45,927 nt of DNA from Actinomycetota bacterium (GTDB lineage: Bacteria; Actinomycetota; Actinomycetes; Mycobacteriales; Pseudonocardiaceae): the NCBI GenBank assembly GCA_021324675.1, contig JAJPIR010000040.1:1-45927 (forward strand), given 5' to 3'. The translations under genes were made by a program, and so were the position numbers. Below are positions 32,964 to 44,703 of this stretch, in pieces (the first letter of the stretch is position 1; the number at the start of each line of letters is the position of its first letter). Under the pieces are notes generated by a model. It was given only the letters and a program-made list of their open reading frames with translations, was not told the DNA's origin and made no database searches.

Positions 32964-34487
32964 TCAGCCTCGAGTGAGCGCTTCTACCAGCTCAGCAGCG
33001 GTGTTCGAAGCGTCTAGCAATGCTCCGACATGCACGCGGGTCCCTCGCAACGGTTCCAGGGTAGGGATCCGGACCAAGGACTCGCGACCCAAATCGAAGA
33101 TCACCGAGTCCCAGGACGCCGCGGCCACCTCCGTGGGGTAGCGCTCCAGGCACCGGCCGCGGAAGTAGGCGCGGGTATCCTCCGGTGGCCGAGTGATGGC
33201 TGCGCGTACCTCTTCTTCAGTGATCAATCGCTTCATGGAGCCACGTGCCACCAAGCGGTTGTAGAGCCCCTTGTGCAGCCGCACATCGGAGTACTGCAGA
33301 TCCACCAGTTGCAGCCGGGGCGAACCCCATCCCAGACCATCCCGCGCCCGGTAGCCTTCCAGGAGCTGCAACTTGGCCGGCCAGTCCAACCGGTCAGCAC
33401 ACTCCATCGGATCCCGCGCTAGCGCGTCGAGCACCTCCCCCCACGTGCTCAGAACATGCTCGGCGATGTCGGTACCACCATCGGAACTGTTCTCGAGACC
33501 GCCGTTGCGCGCCATGAAGGCGGCGACCCGCTCGTGGTAGGCGCGCTGCAGATCCAAACCGGTGAAATGCCGGCCACCCGAGACTTCCACCGTCGCTTTC
33601 AGGGCGGGGTCACGACTGATCGTGTGCACTGCGCGTACCGCGTCAACCAGGCGTAGGTCATCGAAGCGTTCGCCAGCCTCGATCAGGTCCAGCACAAGTG
33701 CCGTGGTACCGAGTTTGAGATAGGTGGAGTACTCGGCCAGGTTGGCGTCGCCGATGATCACATGCAGGCGGCGGTATTTGTCGGCGTCGGCATGCGGTTC
33801 GTCCCTGGTGTTGATGATGCCGCGCTTGAGCGTGGTTTCCAGGCCGACTTCAACCTCGATGTAGTCCGCTCGCTGGGAAAGCTGGAATCCAGGATGCTCG
33901 CCAGCAGGCCCGATACCCACCCGGCCCGATCCGCAGACCACCTGGCGCGAGACAAAAAACGGTGTCAGACCTGCGATCACCATGGTGAACGGCGTCGACC
34001 GCGCCATCAGGTAGTTCTCGTGACTGCCGTATGAGGCGCCCTTACCATCGACGTTGTTCTTGTACAACTGGAACAGCGGCTGGTCAGGCACGGTGCGTGC
34101 GCGCAACGCAGCCTCTTCCATGATCCGCTCTCCGGCTTTGTCCCAGATCACCGCGTCGCGGGGGTTGGTAACCTCGGGGCTGGAAAATTCCGGGTGCGCG
34201 TGGTCGACGTAGAGCCGGGCTCCATTGGTGAGGATGACGTTCGCCGCACCAAGGTCGTCGAGTTCAGGGTCGGGCTGCGCGAGTCCCGGGACACCCAGGT
34301 CAAACCCGCGGGCATCTCGCAGGGGTGATTCCACCTCGTAGTCCCACCGAGCTCTCTTGGCTCGCGGCACCTCGGCTGCGGCGGCATAAGCGAGCACGAC
34401 CTGGGTTGAGGTCAGCACGGGGTTGGCGGTGCTGTCTCCGGGCACTGAGATGCCGTACTCCACCTCAGTTCCCATGATCCGGCGCAT
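32964..34487 (-). CDS. dop: Pup deamidase/depupylase Dop
   Basis: Dop deamidates the terminal Gln of Pup and removes Pup from targets. From ATG 34487 the protein is 507 aa and opens [14 protein letters not shown], the standard N-terminus. The catalytic Asp95 is in [15 protein letters not shown], the number known from M. tuberculosis Dop. The Dop-specific loop around residues 40-80 ([21 protein letters not shown]) is present and separates it from PafA. There is no ribosome site; TACTGT lies 6 nt before the ATG, so leaderless transcription is likely. Confidence 0.96.
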   Translation of the reverse strand: MRRIMGTEVEYGISVPGDSTANPVLTSTQVVLAYAAAAEVPRAKRARWDYEVESPLRDARGFDLGVPGLAQPDPELDDLGAANVILTNGARLYVDHAHPEFSSPEVTNPRDAVIWDKAGERIMEEAALRARTVPDQPLFQLYKNNVDGKGASYGSHENYLMARSTPFTMVIAGLTPFFVSRQVVCGSGRVGIGPAGEHPGFQLSQRADYIEVEVGLETTLKRGIINTRDEPHADADKYRRLHVIIGDANLAEYSTYLKLGTTALVLDLIEAGERFDDLRLVDAVRAVHTISRDPALKATVEVSGGRHFTGLDLQRAYHERVAAFMARNGGLENSSDGGTDIAEHVLSTWGEVLDALARDPMECADRLDWPAKLQLLEGYRARDGLGWGSPRLQLVDLQYSDVRLHKGLYNRLVARGSMKRLITEEEVRAAITRPPEDTRAYFRGRCLERYPTEVAAASWDSVIFDLGRESLVRIPTLEPLRGTRVHVGALLDASNTAAELVEALTRG

Positions 34488-34493
34488 ACCGCA

Positions 34494-34499
34494 ACAGTA
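34494..34499 (-). promoter_or_regulatory. Leaderless -10 box of dop
   Basis: TACTGT, 6 nt, ATG. The matching -35 region would fall at about 34517-34522, inside the inverted repeat listed separately. Confidence 0.55.
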
Positions 34500-34504
34500 C
34501 GTGC

Positions 34505-34540
34505 TTAGTCCCCAGGCAGGCCCGCCTGCCTGGGGACTAA
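34505..34540. promoter_or_regulatory. Perfect 17-bp inverted repeat upstream of dop
   Basis: Arms TTAGTCCCCAGGCAGGC (34505-34521) and its exact complement (34524-34540) with 2 bp between. It spans about -18 to -53 relative to the dop start codon and lies after the SHOCT gene. No T-tract follows on either strand. Its position over the predicted -35 favours an operator; a transcript-end hairpin for the SHOCT gene is the alternative. Confidence 0.7.
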
Positions 34541-34612
34541 TTGGTGTTGCCGCACGCTGTGGAGTGGTTGCTCTCATCCCATCAACCACCCCGGATCCTG
34601 TGTGTACAGGGC

Positions 34613-34879
34613 TCAGCTGGTCCGTAGCACTTCCCTGCGTTGCCGCAACTCCTCTTCGGTGATCTCGCCGCGGGCATACCGCTCGGCGAGAGTCCGCTCA
34701 GCTGCCCCGCGCGCCTGTTGCTTTGGTGACCTGCGGTAGAGGAGGTAACCGGCCACCAACAGCACCAACGCCCAGAACAAGATCGGGAAGATGAGCCACC
34801 AGCCCGGTCCCCCGCCCCCGGGGCCGTGGCCCCAGCCGGGGTATGCGTCGGTCACATAGCTTGCAAGTTCTGCCACCAT
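34613..34879 (-). CDS. SHOCT-domain small membrane protein
   Basis: An 88-aa protein: a Gly/Pro/Trp-rich N-terminus ([13 protein letters not shown]), one membrane helix ([20 protein letters not shown]), a basic linker and a C-terminal SHOCT motif ([22 protein letters not shown]). AAGGAG lies 6 nt before the ATG. SHOCT proteins are widespread, and their exact role is unknown. Its place between dop and mpa is not the core mycobacterial arrangement. Confidence 0.88.
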   Translation of the reverse strand: MVAELASYVTDAYPGWGHGPGGGGPGWWLIFPILFWALVLLVAGYLLYRRSPKQQARGAAERTLAERYARGEITEEELRQRREVLRTS

Positions 34880-35107
34880 GACGATCTCCTTGTGGTTGGC
34901 TGGCGTAGAAATGCCTTACCGTGTGCCCCCATGCTGCGGGGCGGTATCGGGATCGGCGTCGGCTGTGCAGCGGCACTTGCCGTACGTCCGGCAGCGCAGT
35001 GGTAGCCGGTTGAGTACCCCAGCGGTGGTATCGCGTTTGACACGCGGAGGCAGCCGATGATGCAGTCGGAGCAGGCAGTGCCGGCCGACATGGAGAATCG
35101 AGGTCCC
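34880..35107. other. Intergenic region upstream of the SHOCT gene
   Basis: Together with the mpa terminator, this makes up most of a 307-bp gap between the SHOCT gene and mpa. It should hold the SHOCT promoter. I see no convincing reading frame and no strong repeat in this part. Confidence 0.4.
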
Positions 35108-35142
35108 AAAACCATCGCCACCGGCTGTGACGGTGGCGATGG
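35108..35142 (-). terminator. Intrinsic terminator of mpa
   Basis: Perfect 12-bp stem CCATCGCCACCG / CGGTGGCGATGG with a 7-nt loop. It is followed on the minus strand by TTTTGGG. It begins 44 bp beyond the mpa stop and is the clearest intrinsic terminator in the window. Confidence 0.85.
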
Positions 35143-35186
35143 CAGTGGAGCACCCGTATGTCGTTTTCCGCGACCGTGCGGACCTG

Positions 35187-36971
35187 CTACAGGTACTGGC
35201 CGGTGTTGGTCGCAGTGTCGATGGCCCGGCCGGATTCGGCGTTCTTGCCAGTGACCAGCGTCCGGATGTAGACGATGCGTTCGCCCTTCTTGCCTGAAAT
35301 CCGCGCCCAGTCATCCGGGTTGGTGGTGTTGGGCAAGTCTTCGTTCTCAGCGAACTCGTCGACGATCGAGTCGAGCAGATGGGTCATGCGCAACCCCGGC
35401 TGGCCGGTTTCCAGTACCGACTTGATGGCCTTCTTCTTCGCCCGGTCGACGATGTTCTGGATCATCGCGCCGGAGTTGAAATCCCGGAAGTAGAGCACCT
35501 CCTTGTCGCCGTTAGCGTAAGTCACCTCCAGGAAGCGGTTGTCCTCACTTTCGGCGTACATCCGTTCGACGGTGCCCTGGATCATCGCCTGAATGCAGGC
35601 CTGGCGATCCTGCCCGAACTCAGCGAGATCATCGGCGTGCAGCGGCAATGTGGGGGTCAGGTACTTGGAGAAGACGTCCCTGGCTGCCTCTGCATCCGGA
35701 CGCTCGATTTTGATCTTCACATCGAGCCGGCCAGGGCGCAGGATCGCCGGGTCGATCATGTCCTCACGGTTGGATGCACCGATCACGATGACGTTTTCCA
35801 GACCCTCCACGCCATCGATCTCGCTGAGCAGCTGCGGCACGATCGTTGTTTCAACGTCAGAGGACACCCCGGACCCGCGGGTGCGGAAGATCGAGTCCAT
35901 CTCGTCGAAGAACACGATGACCGGAGTACCCTCTGACGCCTTCTCCCGGGCTCGCTGGAAGATCATTCGAATGTGCCGCTCGGTCTCGCCGACGTACTTG
36001 TTGAGCAGCTCGGGTCCCTTGATGTTCAGGAAGTAACTCTTGGCCTCGCTATCCCCGCGGACCTGGGCCACTTTCTTGGCCAGGGAGTTGGCCACCGCTT
36101 TGGCGATCAGGGTCTTGCCGCATCCCGGAGGGCCGTAGAGCAGTACGCCCTTTGGCGGGCGCAGCTCGTAAGTACGGAACAGGTCGGCGTGCAGGAATGG
36201 CAGCTCGACGGCGTCGCGGATCTGCTCGATCTGGTTGGCCAGACCGCCGATGTCCTCGTAGCGGACGTCGGGGACCTCCTCCAGGACCAGGTCTTCGACC
36301 TCTGCTTTGGGCACCCGCTCGTAGGCGTAAGCCGCCTTGGTATCCACCACGAGGGAGTCACCCGGCTTCAGCGGAACCGCGTCGGGGTTGTCCGGTCCGG
36401 GAAGCAGCGGGTCGGCCAGCCACACCACCCGCTCTTCGTCGGCGTGGCCCACGACCAACGCACGCTGGCCACAGTCCAGCACTTCGCGCAACATGCAGAC
36501 CTCGCCGGTGGACTCAAAGGTGCCGGCCTCGACAACGGTCAGCGCCTCATTGAGCCGCACGCTCTGACCCCGGCGTAGCAGCGGAATCTCCACCGCAGGC
36601 GACACCGCCACCCGCATCCGCCGGCCAGAGGTGAACACGTCGACGGAGCCGTCGTCGAAGCAGGAGAGGAACACGCCATAGCCACTGGGGGGTTGGGCCA
36701 GGCGGTCGACCTCTTCACGCAGCGCAAGTAGCTGGCTGCGCGCTTCCCGCAGGGTCTCGACCAACTTGGCGTTGCGCTCGGTGAGCTGAGCGACCGAGGC
36801 GGACGCCTCGGCCAGCCGCTCCTCGAGTAGCCGGACGTGCCGGGGAGATTCGGTCAATCGGCGACGCAGCAGCGTCACCTCGTCCTCGAGGACCCGGATC
36901 TGGGCGGCAAGCGCAGGATCGACGCGGTTCCGACCCTCAGCAGCTCGGTCGCCGTGATATTCGTGCGGCAC
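35187..36971 (-). CDS. mpa: Proteasomal AAA+ ATPase Mpa/ARC
   Basis: The hexameric unfoldase that recruits pupylated proteins and feeds them to the 20S proteasome. From GTG 36971 (GGGAGGAGG 6 nt upstream) it is 594 aa. It has an N-terminal coiled coil that binds Pup (about 20-92), tandem OB folds (about 95-225), Walker A GPPGCGKT (280-287) and Walker B with DE at 356-357. The C-terminal GQYL supplies the penultimate tyrosine that docks into the alpha ring. An upstream ATG would add 20 residues without a ribosome site. Confidence 0.96.
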   Translation of the reverse strand: MPHEYHGDRAAEGRNRVDPALAAQIRVLEDEVTLLRRRLTESPRHVRLLEERLAEASASVAQLTERNAKLVETLREARSQLLALREEVDRLAQPPSGYGVFLSCFDDGSVDVFTSGRRMRVAVSPAVEIPLLRRGQSVRLNEALTVVEAGTFESTGEVCMLREVLDCGQRALVVGHADEERVVWLADPLLPGPDNPDAVPLKPGDSLVVDTKAAYAYERVPKAEVEDLVLEEVPDVRYEDIGGLANQIEQIRDAVELPFLHADLFRTYELRPPKGVLLYGPPGCGKTLIAKAVANSLAKKVAQVRGDSEAKSYFLNIKGPELLNKYVGETERHIRMIFQRAREKASEGTPVIVFFDEMDSIFRTRGSGVSSDVETTIVPQLLSEIDGVEGLENVIVIGASNREDMIDPAILRPGRLDVKIKIERPDAEAARDVFSKYLTPTLPLHADDLAEFGQDRQACIQAMIQGTVERMYAESEDNRFLEVTYANGDKEVLYFRDFNSGAMIQNIVDRAKKKAIKSVLETGQPGLRMTHLLDSIVDEFAENEDLPNTTNPDDWARISGKKGERIVYIRTLVTGKNAESGRAIDTATNTGQYL

Positions 36972-37079
36972 GAGGCACCTCCTCCCGCATGGTTCTGCCA
37001 GACCATCAACGGTACGGGACCGCAGGCGCAAACCGTGAGTGAACCGCAGATCAAATACCCCCGCACACCAACGTTGCGG

Positions 37080-37976
<897 letters not shown>

Positions 37977-37977
37977 T

Positions 37978-37983
37978 TACTCT
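37978..37983 (+). promoter_or_regulatory. -10 box next to the RecB-like gene
   Basis: TACTCT, 7 nt, ATG. It fits the leaderless pattern seen across this block. Confidence 0.5.
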
Positions 37984-37990
37984 GCCGGCC

Positions 37991-38908
37991 ATGACCGAGA
38001 CCCTGGCTGGCGAGCAGCACACCACCAGCGCCGTTGCCCGCAGGCGACCGGCGCTGTCGCCGTCGCGAGCGGCTGACTTCAAGCAGTGCCCGCTGCTGTA
38101 CCGCTTCCGGGTGGTCGACCGGTTACCCGAGAAGCCGAGCAGGTCGCAGGTTCGCGGCACGGTGGTGCACGCCGTCCTGGAACGGCTTTTCGCGCTGCCC
38201 GCGCACCGGCGCGATCCCGCAACCGGGCGTGCGCTCGTCGCTCCGGCCTGGGATGACGTACTGGCGGCCAGCCCGGAGCTGGCCGAACTATTCGCTGGCT
38301 CGGAGGACCCGGAACACGCGGAATGGCTCGACTCGGCGCGCACGCTTGTCGATGGGTACTTCGCACTGGAAGACCCACGATCAGTTCAACCGGAGGCTTG
38401 CGAATTGCTGGTTGAGGCGGAGCTGAGCACCGGCGATGTCGATGACGGTGAAGCCCTGCTGCTCCGCGGATACATCGACCGGCTCGATGTGGCTACCACC
38501 GGTGAGATCCGGGTGGTGGACTACAAGACCGGCGCCGCGCCGCGGGATGTGTTCGAGGCCAAGGCCTTGTTCCAGATGAAGTTCTACGCGCTGGCCCTGC
38601 TGCGGCTTCGCGGGGTGGTACCGCGCCAGTTGCGGCTGTTGTACCTGGCTGATAGGCAAGCCTTGACCTACACCCCGGACGAGGCCGAACTGATCCGCTT
38701 CGAACGCACTCTCGGCGCAATCTGGTCGGCTATCCGCCGCGCCGCTCGCAGCGGCGATTTCCGTCCCAATCCCAGCCGGATGTGCGGCTGGTGCGATCAC
38801 AAGGCATGCTGCCCGGCGTTCGGCGGCAGTCCACCGCCCTACCCTGGCTGGCCAGACTCCTCCAGCGCCGGCGGCGAGTCCCCCGTCTCCCGGCATGGAG
38901 ACATATAG
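37991..38908 (+). CDS. RecB-family PD-(D/E)XK exonuclease with Fe-S cluster
   Basis: A 305-aa nuclease of the Cas4/AddB type. Cys33 (FKQCPLLYRFR) and C-terminal Cys265-x2-Cys268-x5-Cys274 hold the [4Fe-4S] cluster. The active site is intact: GTVVHAVLE, GYIDRLD (Asp163) and VVDYKTG (Asp177, Lys179). It corresponds to Rv2119. The ATG is 7 nt after TACTCT, so it is probably leaderless. It diverges from trmI and converges on hisG. It is the intact counterpart to the altered protein at 10199. Confidence 0.9.
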   Translation: MTETLAGEQHTTSAVARRRPALSPSRAADFKQCPLLYRFRVVDRLPEKPSRSQVRGTVVHAVLERLFALPAHRRDPATGRALVAPAWDDVLAASPELAELFAGSEDPEHAEWLDSARTLVDGYFALEDPRSVQPEACELLVEAELSTGDVDDGEALLLRGYIDRLDVATTGEIRVVDYKTGAAPRDVFEAKALFQMKFYALALLRLRGVVPRQLRLLYLADRQALTYTPDEAELIRFERTLGAIWSAIRRAARSGDFRPNPSRMCGWCDHKACCPAFGGSPPPYPGWPDSSSAGGESPVSRHGDI

Positions 38909-38969
38909 GGGTGAAACCCGGTGGCAGAATCCCGACATGTCGCCATGACCGCATTCGCAGGATGAGGCC

Positions 38970-39833
38970 TTAAAACCGGCAGGAGCGGATGTCGGTGGCC
39001 AGGATGGCCCTGGCGCCGCGCGCGGACAGCTTGTCCATAATCCGGTTGGCATCGTTGCGTGGCACCATTGCCCGCACCGCCACCCAGTCTGGGTCAGCCA
39101 GCGGCGCCAATGTCGGCGATTCCAGCCCGGGAGTGATGGCCACGGCCTCATCCAGCAGGCTGCGTGGGCAGTCGTAGTCGAGCATCACGTACTGCTGGGC
39201 GAACACCACACCCTGCAGGCGCGCGACGAGTTGTGTTCGTTCAGGCGACGGCTGCGCGCCGGATCGTTCTATTAGCACGGCCTCGGAGGTGCAGATCGGG
39301 TCACCGAAGGCGACCAGGCCGTGCTGGCGCAGGGTGCGCCCAGATCCCACCACGTCAGCAATCGCGTCGGCCACTCCCAGCTGCACGGAGATCTCCACCG
39401 CCCCATCCAGCTGGATGAGGGTGACCTCCACTCCATGCCGGGCCAGGTCCGCTGCAACCAGCCGCGGGTAGGCCGTGGCCACGCGCAACCCATCCAGGTC
39501 ACCGACCTTCCAGTCCCGGCCCACCGGTGCGGCGTAACGGAAGGAGGACCCGCCGAACCCGAGCGCAAGCCGTTCGGTGACCGGCGCCTGCGAGTCCAAT
39601 ACCAGATCCCGTCCGGTGATCCCCAGGTCCAACTCGCCCGAGCCCACATAGACAGAGATGTCCCGAGGCCGAAGGAAGAAGAACTCGACCTCATTGACCG
39701 TGTCGATGACGGTGAGGTCCTTGGGATCGTGCCGTTGCCGGTAACCGGCTTCACCGAGCATCTCCGAGGCCGGTGCCGCCAGGGTGCCTTTACTCGGCAA
39801 GGCGACCCGAAGCATCTTGGAATTCCCGTTCAT
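38970..39833 (-). CDS. hisG: ATP phosphoribosyltransferase HisG (long form)
   Basis: First enzyme of histidine synthesis: ATP + PRPP to phosphoribosyl-ATP. The 287-aa length matches the long form with a C-terminal regulatory domain for histidine feedback. N-terminal motifs are [19 protein letters not shown] and [12 protein letters not shown]; the PRPP loop lies near [21 protein letters not shown] 39833 has GAGGT 4-5 nt upstream, overlapping the hisE stop; an ATG 18 nt on is possible. Confidence 0.95.
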   Translation of the reverse strand: MNGNSKMLRVALPSKGTLAAPASEMLGEAGYRQRHDPKDLTVIDTVNEVEFFFLRPRDISVYVGSGELDLGITGRDLVLDSQAPVTERLALGFGGSSFRYAAPVGRDWKVGDLDGLRVATAYPRLVAADLARHGVEVTLIQLDGAVEISVQLGVADAIADVVGSGRTLRQHGLVAFGDPICTSEAVLIERSGAQPSPERTQLVARLQGVVFAQQYVMLDYDCPRSLLDEAVAITPGLESPTLAPLADPDWVAVRAMVPRNDANRIMDKLSARGARAILATDIRSCRF

Positions 39834-39840
39834 GGGCACC

Positions 39841-40104
39841 TCACAAGTAGCGGTAGACGTCGGAGGTGCTGATTCCCCGGCCGAGCATGAGCACCTGCAC
39901 GCGGTAGAGCAGTTGAGAGATCTCCTCTGCCAGCCGTTCGTCGGATTCGTATTCGGCGGCGATCCAGACCTCGCCAGCCTCCTCGAGCACCTTCTTGCCC
40001 TGCGCATGTACGCCGTCGTCGAGTGCCGAAACAGTGCCCGATCCCTCGGGCCTGTTCCGGGCTCGCTCGCTAAGCTCGGCGAACAGATCGTCGAACGTCT
40101 TCAT
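39841..40104 (-). CDS. hisE: Phosphoribosyl-ATP pyrophosphatase HisE
   Basis: Second enzyme of histidine synthesis, 87 aa, of the all-alpha MazG-like fold. [17 protein letters not shown] holds the metal-binding glutamates; the protein opens [15 protein letters not shown]. It is separate from HisI, as usual in actinobacteria. It precedes hisG by 7 bp and follows metH by 17 bp on the same strand, so the three genes may form one transcript. Confidence 0.95.
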   Translation of the reverse strand: MKTFDDLFAELSERARNRPEGSGTVSALDDGVHAQGKKVLEEAGEVWIAAEYESDERLAEEISQLLYRVQVLMLGRGISTSDVYRYL

Positions 40105-40121
40105 CCGCAGTCTGCGACCCC

Positions 40122-43100
40122 TCAGGCGTTGAAGTACTTCGCTTCCGGATGGTGCGCGACGATCGCGTCAGTGGACTGCTCCGGGTGCAGCTGGAACTCC
40201 TCGGACAGCGTCACGCCAATCCGGTCCGGCCGGAGCAGCGCGACGATCTTCGCGCGATCCTCTAACTCCGGGCAGGCACCATAGCCCAACGAGTAGCGGG
40301 CACCCCGGTACCTCAGTTTGAAGAAGCCCTCCACATCGGCCGGATCGTCCTCGGCTACCGCCGCTCCGGACGAAAACTTCAACTGTTGCCGGATCCGCTG
40401 GTGCCAGTACTCCGCCAACGCCTCGGTCAGCTGGACGCCCAAGCCGTGCACCTCGAGGTAATCCCGGTAGGCGTCCTTGGCGAACAGCTCAGCGGCGTAG
40501 TCGGCAATCGGCTGCCCCATAGTGACCAGCTGCAAGGGCAGCACGTCCACCTCACCGGCGGCCAATGCTGCTGCCCGCGGCCGGTAAAAGTCTGCCAGGC
40601 AGAGCCGGCGATCGCGGCGCTGGCGGGGGAAGGTGAACCGGCATCGCTCAGCAGCGCCCGGCCGGGGTTCGGTGAGCACGATGAGCGACTCAGACTCCGC
40701 GACCGCTGGGAAGTATCCGTAGACCACTGCAGCGTGTGCCAGCACCCCTTCTGTGGTCAGTCGGTCCAACCAGTAGCGCAGCCGGGGCCGGCCTTCCGTG
40801 TCCACGAGCTCTTCGTAGGACGGCCCGCTTTCGGTCCCTCGGGATCCGCGCAAGCCCCACTGGCCGAGGAAGGTGGCCCGCTCGTCGAGCAGTGCTGTGA
40901 AATCGGCCACGGGGATGCCTTTGACCACCCGTGTGCCCCAAAACGGTGGGGTCGGGACAGGTACGTCGGTGGCCACGTCGGAACGGCCGGCAACGGATTC
41001 ATCAGCAGCTGCCTCCGAAGCCCGGCGCGCCTGCGCGATCCGTAGCGATCGTTCCCGGCGGGCCTTACGCTGCGCGGCTTTGGCGTTTTCCCGGGGGTCG
41101 GCTTCCACCATGCCGCCCCGCTTCCTGGCCATGATCGAGTCCATCAGCCGCAGGCCCTCGAAGGCGTCTCGGGCGTAGCGGACCTCCCCCTCGTAGAGTT
41201 CGGCGAGGTCGTTCTCCACGTAGGCGCGGGTCAGCGCCGCCCCGCCGAGCAGCACCGGGATGCCCGACCGGCCACGGGAATTCATCTCCTCCAAGTTTTC
41301 CTTCATGATCACTGTAGATTTCACGAGCAGGCCCGACATCCCGATCGCGTCGGCATGGTGGTCCGCGGCGGCCTGCAAGATGGTGCTGATGGGCTGCTTG
41401 ATACCGAGGTTGATCACCTCGTAGCCGTTGTTGGACAGGATGATGTCGACCAGGTTCTTACCGATGTCATGGACATCACCTTTGACCGTGGCAAGCACCA
41501 GCCGGCCCTTGCCATCCCCAGCCTCGGAATGCTCCATGTGCGGTTCCAGATGCGCCACTGAGGCCTTCATCACTTCGGCGGACTGCAGGACAAAGGGAAG
41601 CTGCATCTGCCCCGACCCGAACAACTCCCCCACGGTCCGCATGCCCGACAGCAAGGTGTCGTTGATGATCTGCAGTGCAGGCCGCTGTTCCAGGGCAGCG
41701 TCCAAATCCTCGAATAATCCCTCCCGCTCCCCGCTGACGATCCGCCGCTCCAGTCGTTCGAACAGCGGCAGCGCGGCGAGCTCAGCCGCCCGGGACTCCC
41801 TTGATGACGACGTGGTCACACCTTCGAACAGCGCCATCAGCCGCTGCAGTGGGTCGTAGCCGTCGCGGCGCCGGTCATACACCAGATCGAGTGCCACGGC
41901 CCGCTGTTCATCCGGGATCCGCGCCATGGGAATGATCTTCGAAGGGTGCACGATTGCGGTGTCCAGACCCGCCTGCACGCACTCATGCAGGAAAACCGAG
42001 TTGAGCACCTGCCGAGCAGCTGGGTTGAGCCCGAAGGACACATTGGACACGCCGAGAGTCGTGTGCACCTCCGGGTACCGCCGCTTGACTTCGCGGATCG
42101 CCTCGATGGTCTCCACTGCATCACGGCGTGTTTCTTCCTGGCCGGTGGAGATGGGGAAGGTGAGGCAGTCGACGATGACATCACAGGTCCGCAGCCCCCA
42201 TGTGGCGGTCAGGTCGTCGATCAACCGCGAGGCGACCTGGACCTTCCACTCCGCGGTGCGGGCCTGGCCCTGCTCGTCGATACACAGCGCCACGACAGCG
42301 GCACCGTGCTCGCGGACTAGCTGCATGACGCGCTGATAGCGCGAATCGGGCCCGTCGCCGTCTTCGTAGTTCACCGAGTTCACCACGCACCGCCCGCCGA
42401 GCCGTTCCAGCCCGGCGCGCAGCACCGCGGGCTCGGTGGAATCCAGCATGATGGGTAGCGTCGATGCGGTGGCCAACCGCCCGGTCAGCGCAGCCATGTC
42501 AGCGGTGCCATCACGTCCGACGTAGTCCACGCACACGTCAATCAGATGCGCGCCGTCACGCGTCTGCGCGCGGGCGATCTGGACGCACTCTTCGAAGCGC
42601 GCGGCGAGCATGGCCTCCCGGAACGCCTTCGATCCGTTAGCGTTGGTCCGTTCGCCGATCATCAACACACTGGCGTCCTGGCGGAAGGGCACCGCGACAT
42701 ACAGCGACGACACCCCGGGCTCGGGGCGCGGGCGGCGGCGCCGAGGGGTCAGTTCGGCCACCGCTTGCGCTACCGCGGCGATGTGCCGGCAGGTTGTGCC
42801 GCAACACCCACCGACCAGTCGCACACCGAACTCGGTGACGAAACTAGCCAGCGCCGCAGCCAGCTCCTCCGGGCTCAGGGGATATACCGCTCCCCCGGTG
42901 CCAAGCTCGGGCAGTCCAGCATTGGGCATCACCGACAGCGGGATTCGAGAGTATTTCGCCAGCTGCCGCAGGTGTTCACTCATCTCAGCCGGGCCGGTAG
43001 CACAGTTCAGCCCGATCAGGTCGATCCCCAACGGTTCTAGCGCGGTAAGCGCGGCACCGATCTCGGTGCCCAGCAGCATCGTCCCGGTGGTCTCCACGGT

Positions 43101-43673
43101 GACCTGGACGATGATGGGGACGTGCCGACCCTCCGCGACCATCGCGCGCCGTGCTGCAATCACCGCGGCTTTGCACTGTAAGAGATCCTGGCTGGTCTCC
43201 ACCAGCACCGCGTCGACTCCACCGGCAAGCAAGCCGCGAACCTGCTCGATGTAGGCGTCGCGCAACTCGCGGAAGGCGATGTGCCCAAGGGTGGGCAGTT
43301 TGGTGCCGGGCCCAACTGATCCGAGCACGAAGCGGGGGCGCTGTGGCTGGGCGAATTCCTCTGCTACCTCGCGGGCCAGTGTGGCACCGACCTCAGCCAG
43401 TTCCCGGATGCGGTCTGCTATGCCGTACTCGGCGAGATTGGCCAGATTGGCGCCGAAGGTATTGGACTCCACCGCGTCGGCACCCGCCTCCAGGTACCCG
43501 CGGTGCACCGCACGGACGACATCCGGACGGGTGACGTTGAGGATCTCGTTGCAACCCTCCAGGCCGGCGAAGTCATCCAGCGTCAGGTCTGCCGACTGCA
43601 ACATCGTGCCCATCGCCCCGTCGGCGACCACGACACGATGCGCCAGGACGTCGAGCAGCGATGACAAGGCCAT
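40122..43673 (-). CDS. metH: Cobalamin-dependent methionine synthase MetH
   Basis: Transfers a methyl group from methyltetrahydrofolate to homocysteine by way of cobalamin. The 1183-aa protein has all four modules. The homocysteine domain covers about 1-310, with zinc cysteines in GGCCGTTC. The pterin domain covers about 330-600. The cobalamin domain has DVHDIGK at 733-739, with His735 as lower cobalt ligand. The SAM-binding activation domain is at the C-terminus (about 880-1183), containing [21 protein letters not shown] stands 7 nt before the ATG, which leaves no room for a leader riboswitch. Confidence 0.96.
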   Translation of the reverse strand: MALSSLLDVLAHRVVVADGAMGTMLQSADLTLDDFAGLEGCNEILNVTRPDVVRAVHRGYLEAGADAVESNTFGANLANLAEYGIADRIRELAEVGATLAREVAEEFAQPQRPRFVLGSVGPGTKLPTLGHIAFRELRDAYIEQVRGLLAGGVDAVLVETSQDLLQCKAAVIAARRAMVAEGRHVPIIVQVTVETTGTMLLGTEIGAALTALEPLGIDLIGLNCATGPAEMSEHLRQLAKYSRIPLSVMPNAGLPELGTGGAVYPLSPEELAAALASFVTEFGVRLVGGCCGTTCRHIAAVAQAVAELTPRRRRPRPEPGVSSLYVAVPFRQDASVLMIGERTNANGSKAFREAMLAARFEECVQIARAQTRDGAHLIDVCVDYVGRDGTADMAALTGRLATASTLPIMLDSTEPAVLRAGLERLGGRCVVNSVNYEDGDGPDSRYQRVMQLVREHGAAVVALCIDEQGQARTAEWKVQVASRLIDDLTATWGLRTCDVIVDCLTFPISTGQEETRRDAVETIEAIREVKRRYPEVHTTLGVSNVSFGLNPAARQVLNSVFLHECVQAGLDTAIVHPSKIIPMARIPDEQRAVALDLVYDRRRDGYDPLQRLMALFEGVTTSSSRESRAAELAALPLFERLERRIVSGEREGLFEDLDAALEQRPALQIINDTLLSGMRTVGELFGSGQMQLPFVLQSAEVMKASVAHLEPHMEHSEAGDGKGRLVLATVKGDVHDIGKNLVDIILSNNGYEVINLGIKQPISTILQAAADHHADAIGMSGLLVKSTVIMKENLEEMNSRGRSGIPVLLGGAALTRAYVENDLAELYEGEVRYARDAFEGLRLMDSIMARKRGGMVEADPRENAKAAQRKARRERSLRIAQARRASEAAADESVAGRSDVATDVPVPTPPFWGTRVVKGIPVADFTALLDERATFLGQWGLRGSRGTESGPSYEELVDTEGRPRLRYWLDRLTTEGVLAHAAVVYGYFPAVAESESLIVLTEPRPGAAERCRFTFPRQRRDRRLCLADFYRPRAAALAAGEVDVLPLQLVTMGQPIADYAAELFAKDAYRDYLEVHGLGVQLTEALAEYWHQRIRQQLKFSSGAAVAEDDPADVEGFFKLRYRGARYSLGYGACPELEDRAKIVALLRPDRIGVTLSEEFQLHPEQSTDAIVAHHPEAKYFNA

Positions 43674-43680
43674 ACGATTC

Positions 43681-43686
43681 AGACTA
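43681..43686 (-). promoter_or_regulatory. -10 box next to metH start
   Basis: TAGTCT, 7 nt, ATG. It suggests a leaderless metH mRNA. Confidence 0.5.
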
Positions 43687-43755
43687 GAGCAGCGATTTTC
43701 TGGCTAGGTGGGAATTGCGACGTATCGCGGCGCGGCCAGCGAGGCCCAGGAGCCG

Positions 43756-43761
43756 TAGGCT
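43756..43761 (+). promoter_or_regulatory. Leaderless -10 box of the PAC2 gene
   Basis: TAGGCT, 6 nt, GTG. Box and spacing are identical to those of pepE and pafB. Confidence 0.6.
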
Positions 43762-43767
43762 AGCGCG

Positions 43768-44673
43768 GTGACCTATGCGGACTACTCCGGTAGCGACTCG
43801 GCGGCGCGCCGATCGTCGCTGCCCGAGCTCACTTCGCCGGTGCTGGTCGCCGCATTCGAGGGCTGGAATGACGCCGGGGACGCTGCGAGCACGGCCATCG
43901 AGCACCTGCAGCTGAGCTGGGATGCAAAACCTCTGGCCGAGATTGATCCTGAGGACTATTACGACTTCCAGGTCACCAGACCCACCACCAAACTGGTGGA
44001 CGGGATCACGCGGCGTATTGACTGGCCCACCACCCGCCTCTCGGTGTGCCGGCCCCCTGGAGCCGACTTCGACGTGGTGCTCGTGCACGGCATCGAGCCG
44101 AACATGCGCTGGCGGTCGTTTTGCAAGGAACTGCTCGGCTATGTCATGGACCTCGGGATCACCAGTGTGGTGACGCTGGGTGCGCTGCTCGCCGACACCC
44201 CGCACACCCGCCCGGTGCCCGTCACCGGCACCTCATACGACGCGGCCTCGGCTGCCCGGTTCCAGCTGGAACGCTCCAAGTACGAGGGCCCTACCGGGAT
44301 CGTGGGTGTTTTCCAGGACGCATGTGTGCAGGCTGGAGTGCCGGCCATCTCGTTCTGGGCCGCGGTGCCGCACTACGTCTCGGCCCCGCCCTCTCCGAAG
44401 GCCACCTTGGCACTGCTGCACCGGGTGGAGGAAGTACTCGACCTCGAGGTGCCGCTGGGTGCGCTGCCCGAAGAATCCGAGGAGTGGGAGGCGACCGTCA
44501 GCGAGATGGCTGACGAGGATGACGAGGTCGCCAGCTACGTGCGTGCTCTGGAAGAGCGTGGTGACACCGAGATCACGCTGCATGAGGCCAGCGGGGATGC
44601 TATTGCCGCGGACTTCGAGCGTTACCTGCGCCGCCGCCGCCCCGGGGGTACCTCCGGACCACGCGGACTGTGA
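43768..44673 (+). CDS. PAC2 (proteasome assembly chaperone 2) family protein
   Basis: A 301-aa protein of the PAC2 family, corresponding to Rv2125. The core (about 20-230) includes VLVAAFEGWNDAGDAAS, a VLVHGIEPNMRWRSF segment, and ITSVVTLGALLADTPHTRPVP. The C-terminal tail is acidic and ends RRRRPGGTSGPRGL. Despite the name, a role in proteasome assembly in bacteria is unproven. It diverges from metH and converges on the phosphodiesterase gene. The start is GTG directly after a TAGGCT box. Confidence 0.92.
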   Translation: MTYADYSGSDSAARRSSLPELTSPVLVAAFEGWNDAGDAASTAIEHLQLSWDAKPLAEIDPEDYYDFQVTRPTTKLVDGITRRIDWPTTRLSVCRPPGADFDVVLVHGIEPNMRWRSFCKELLGYVMDLGITSVVTLGALLADTPHTRPVPVTGTSYDAASAARFQLERSKYEGPTGIVGVFQDACVQAGVPAISFWAAVPHYVSAPPSPKATLALLHRVEEVLDLEVPLGALPEESEEWEATVSEMADEDDEVASYVRALEERGDTEITLHEASGDAIAADFERYLRRRRPGGTSGPRGL

Positions 44674-44703
44674 GGGGTGTGCGGTACCCACTCGCGTTCC
44701 CGC

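Noticed and set aside
34505-34540. DosR-type operator upstream of dop
   Set aside because: The DosR motif has GGGACT on the left and AGTCCC on the right. Here the order is reversed and the arms are longer, so it is a different palindrome.
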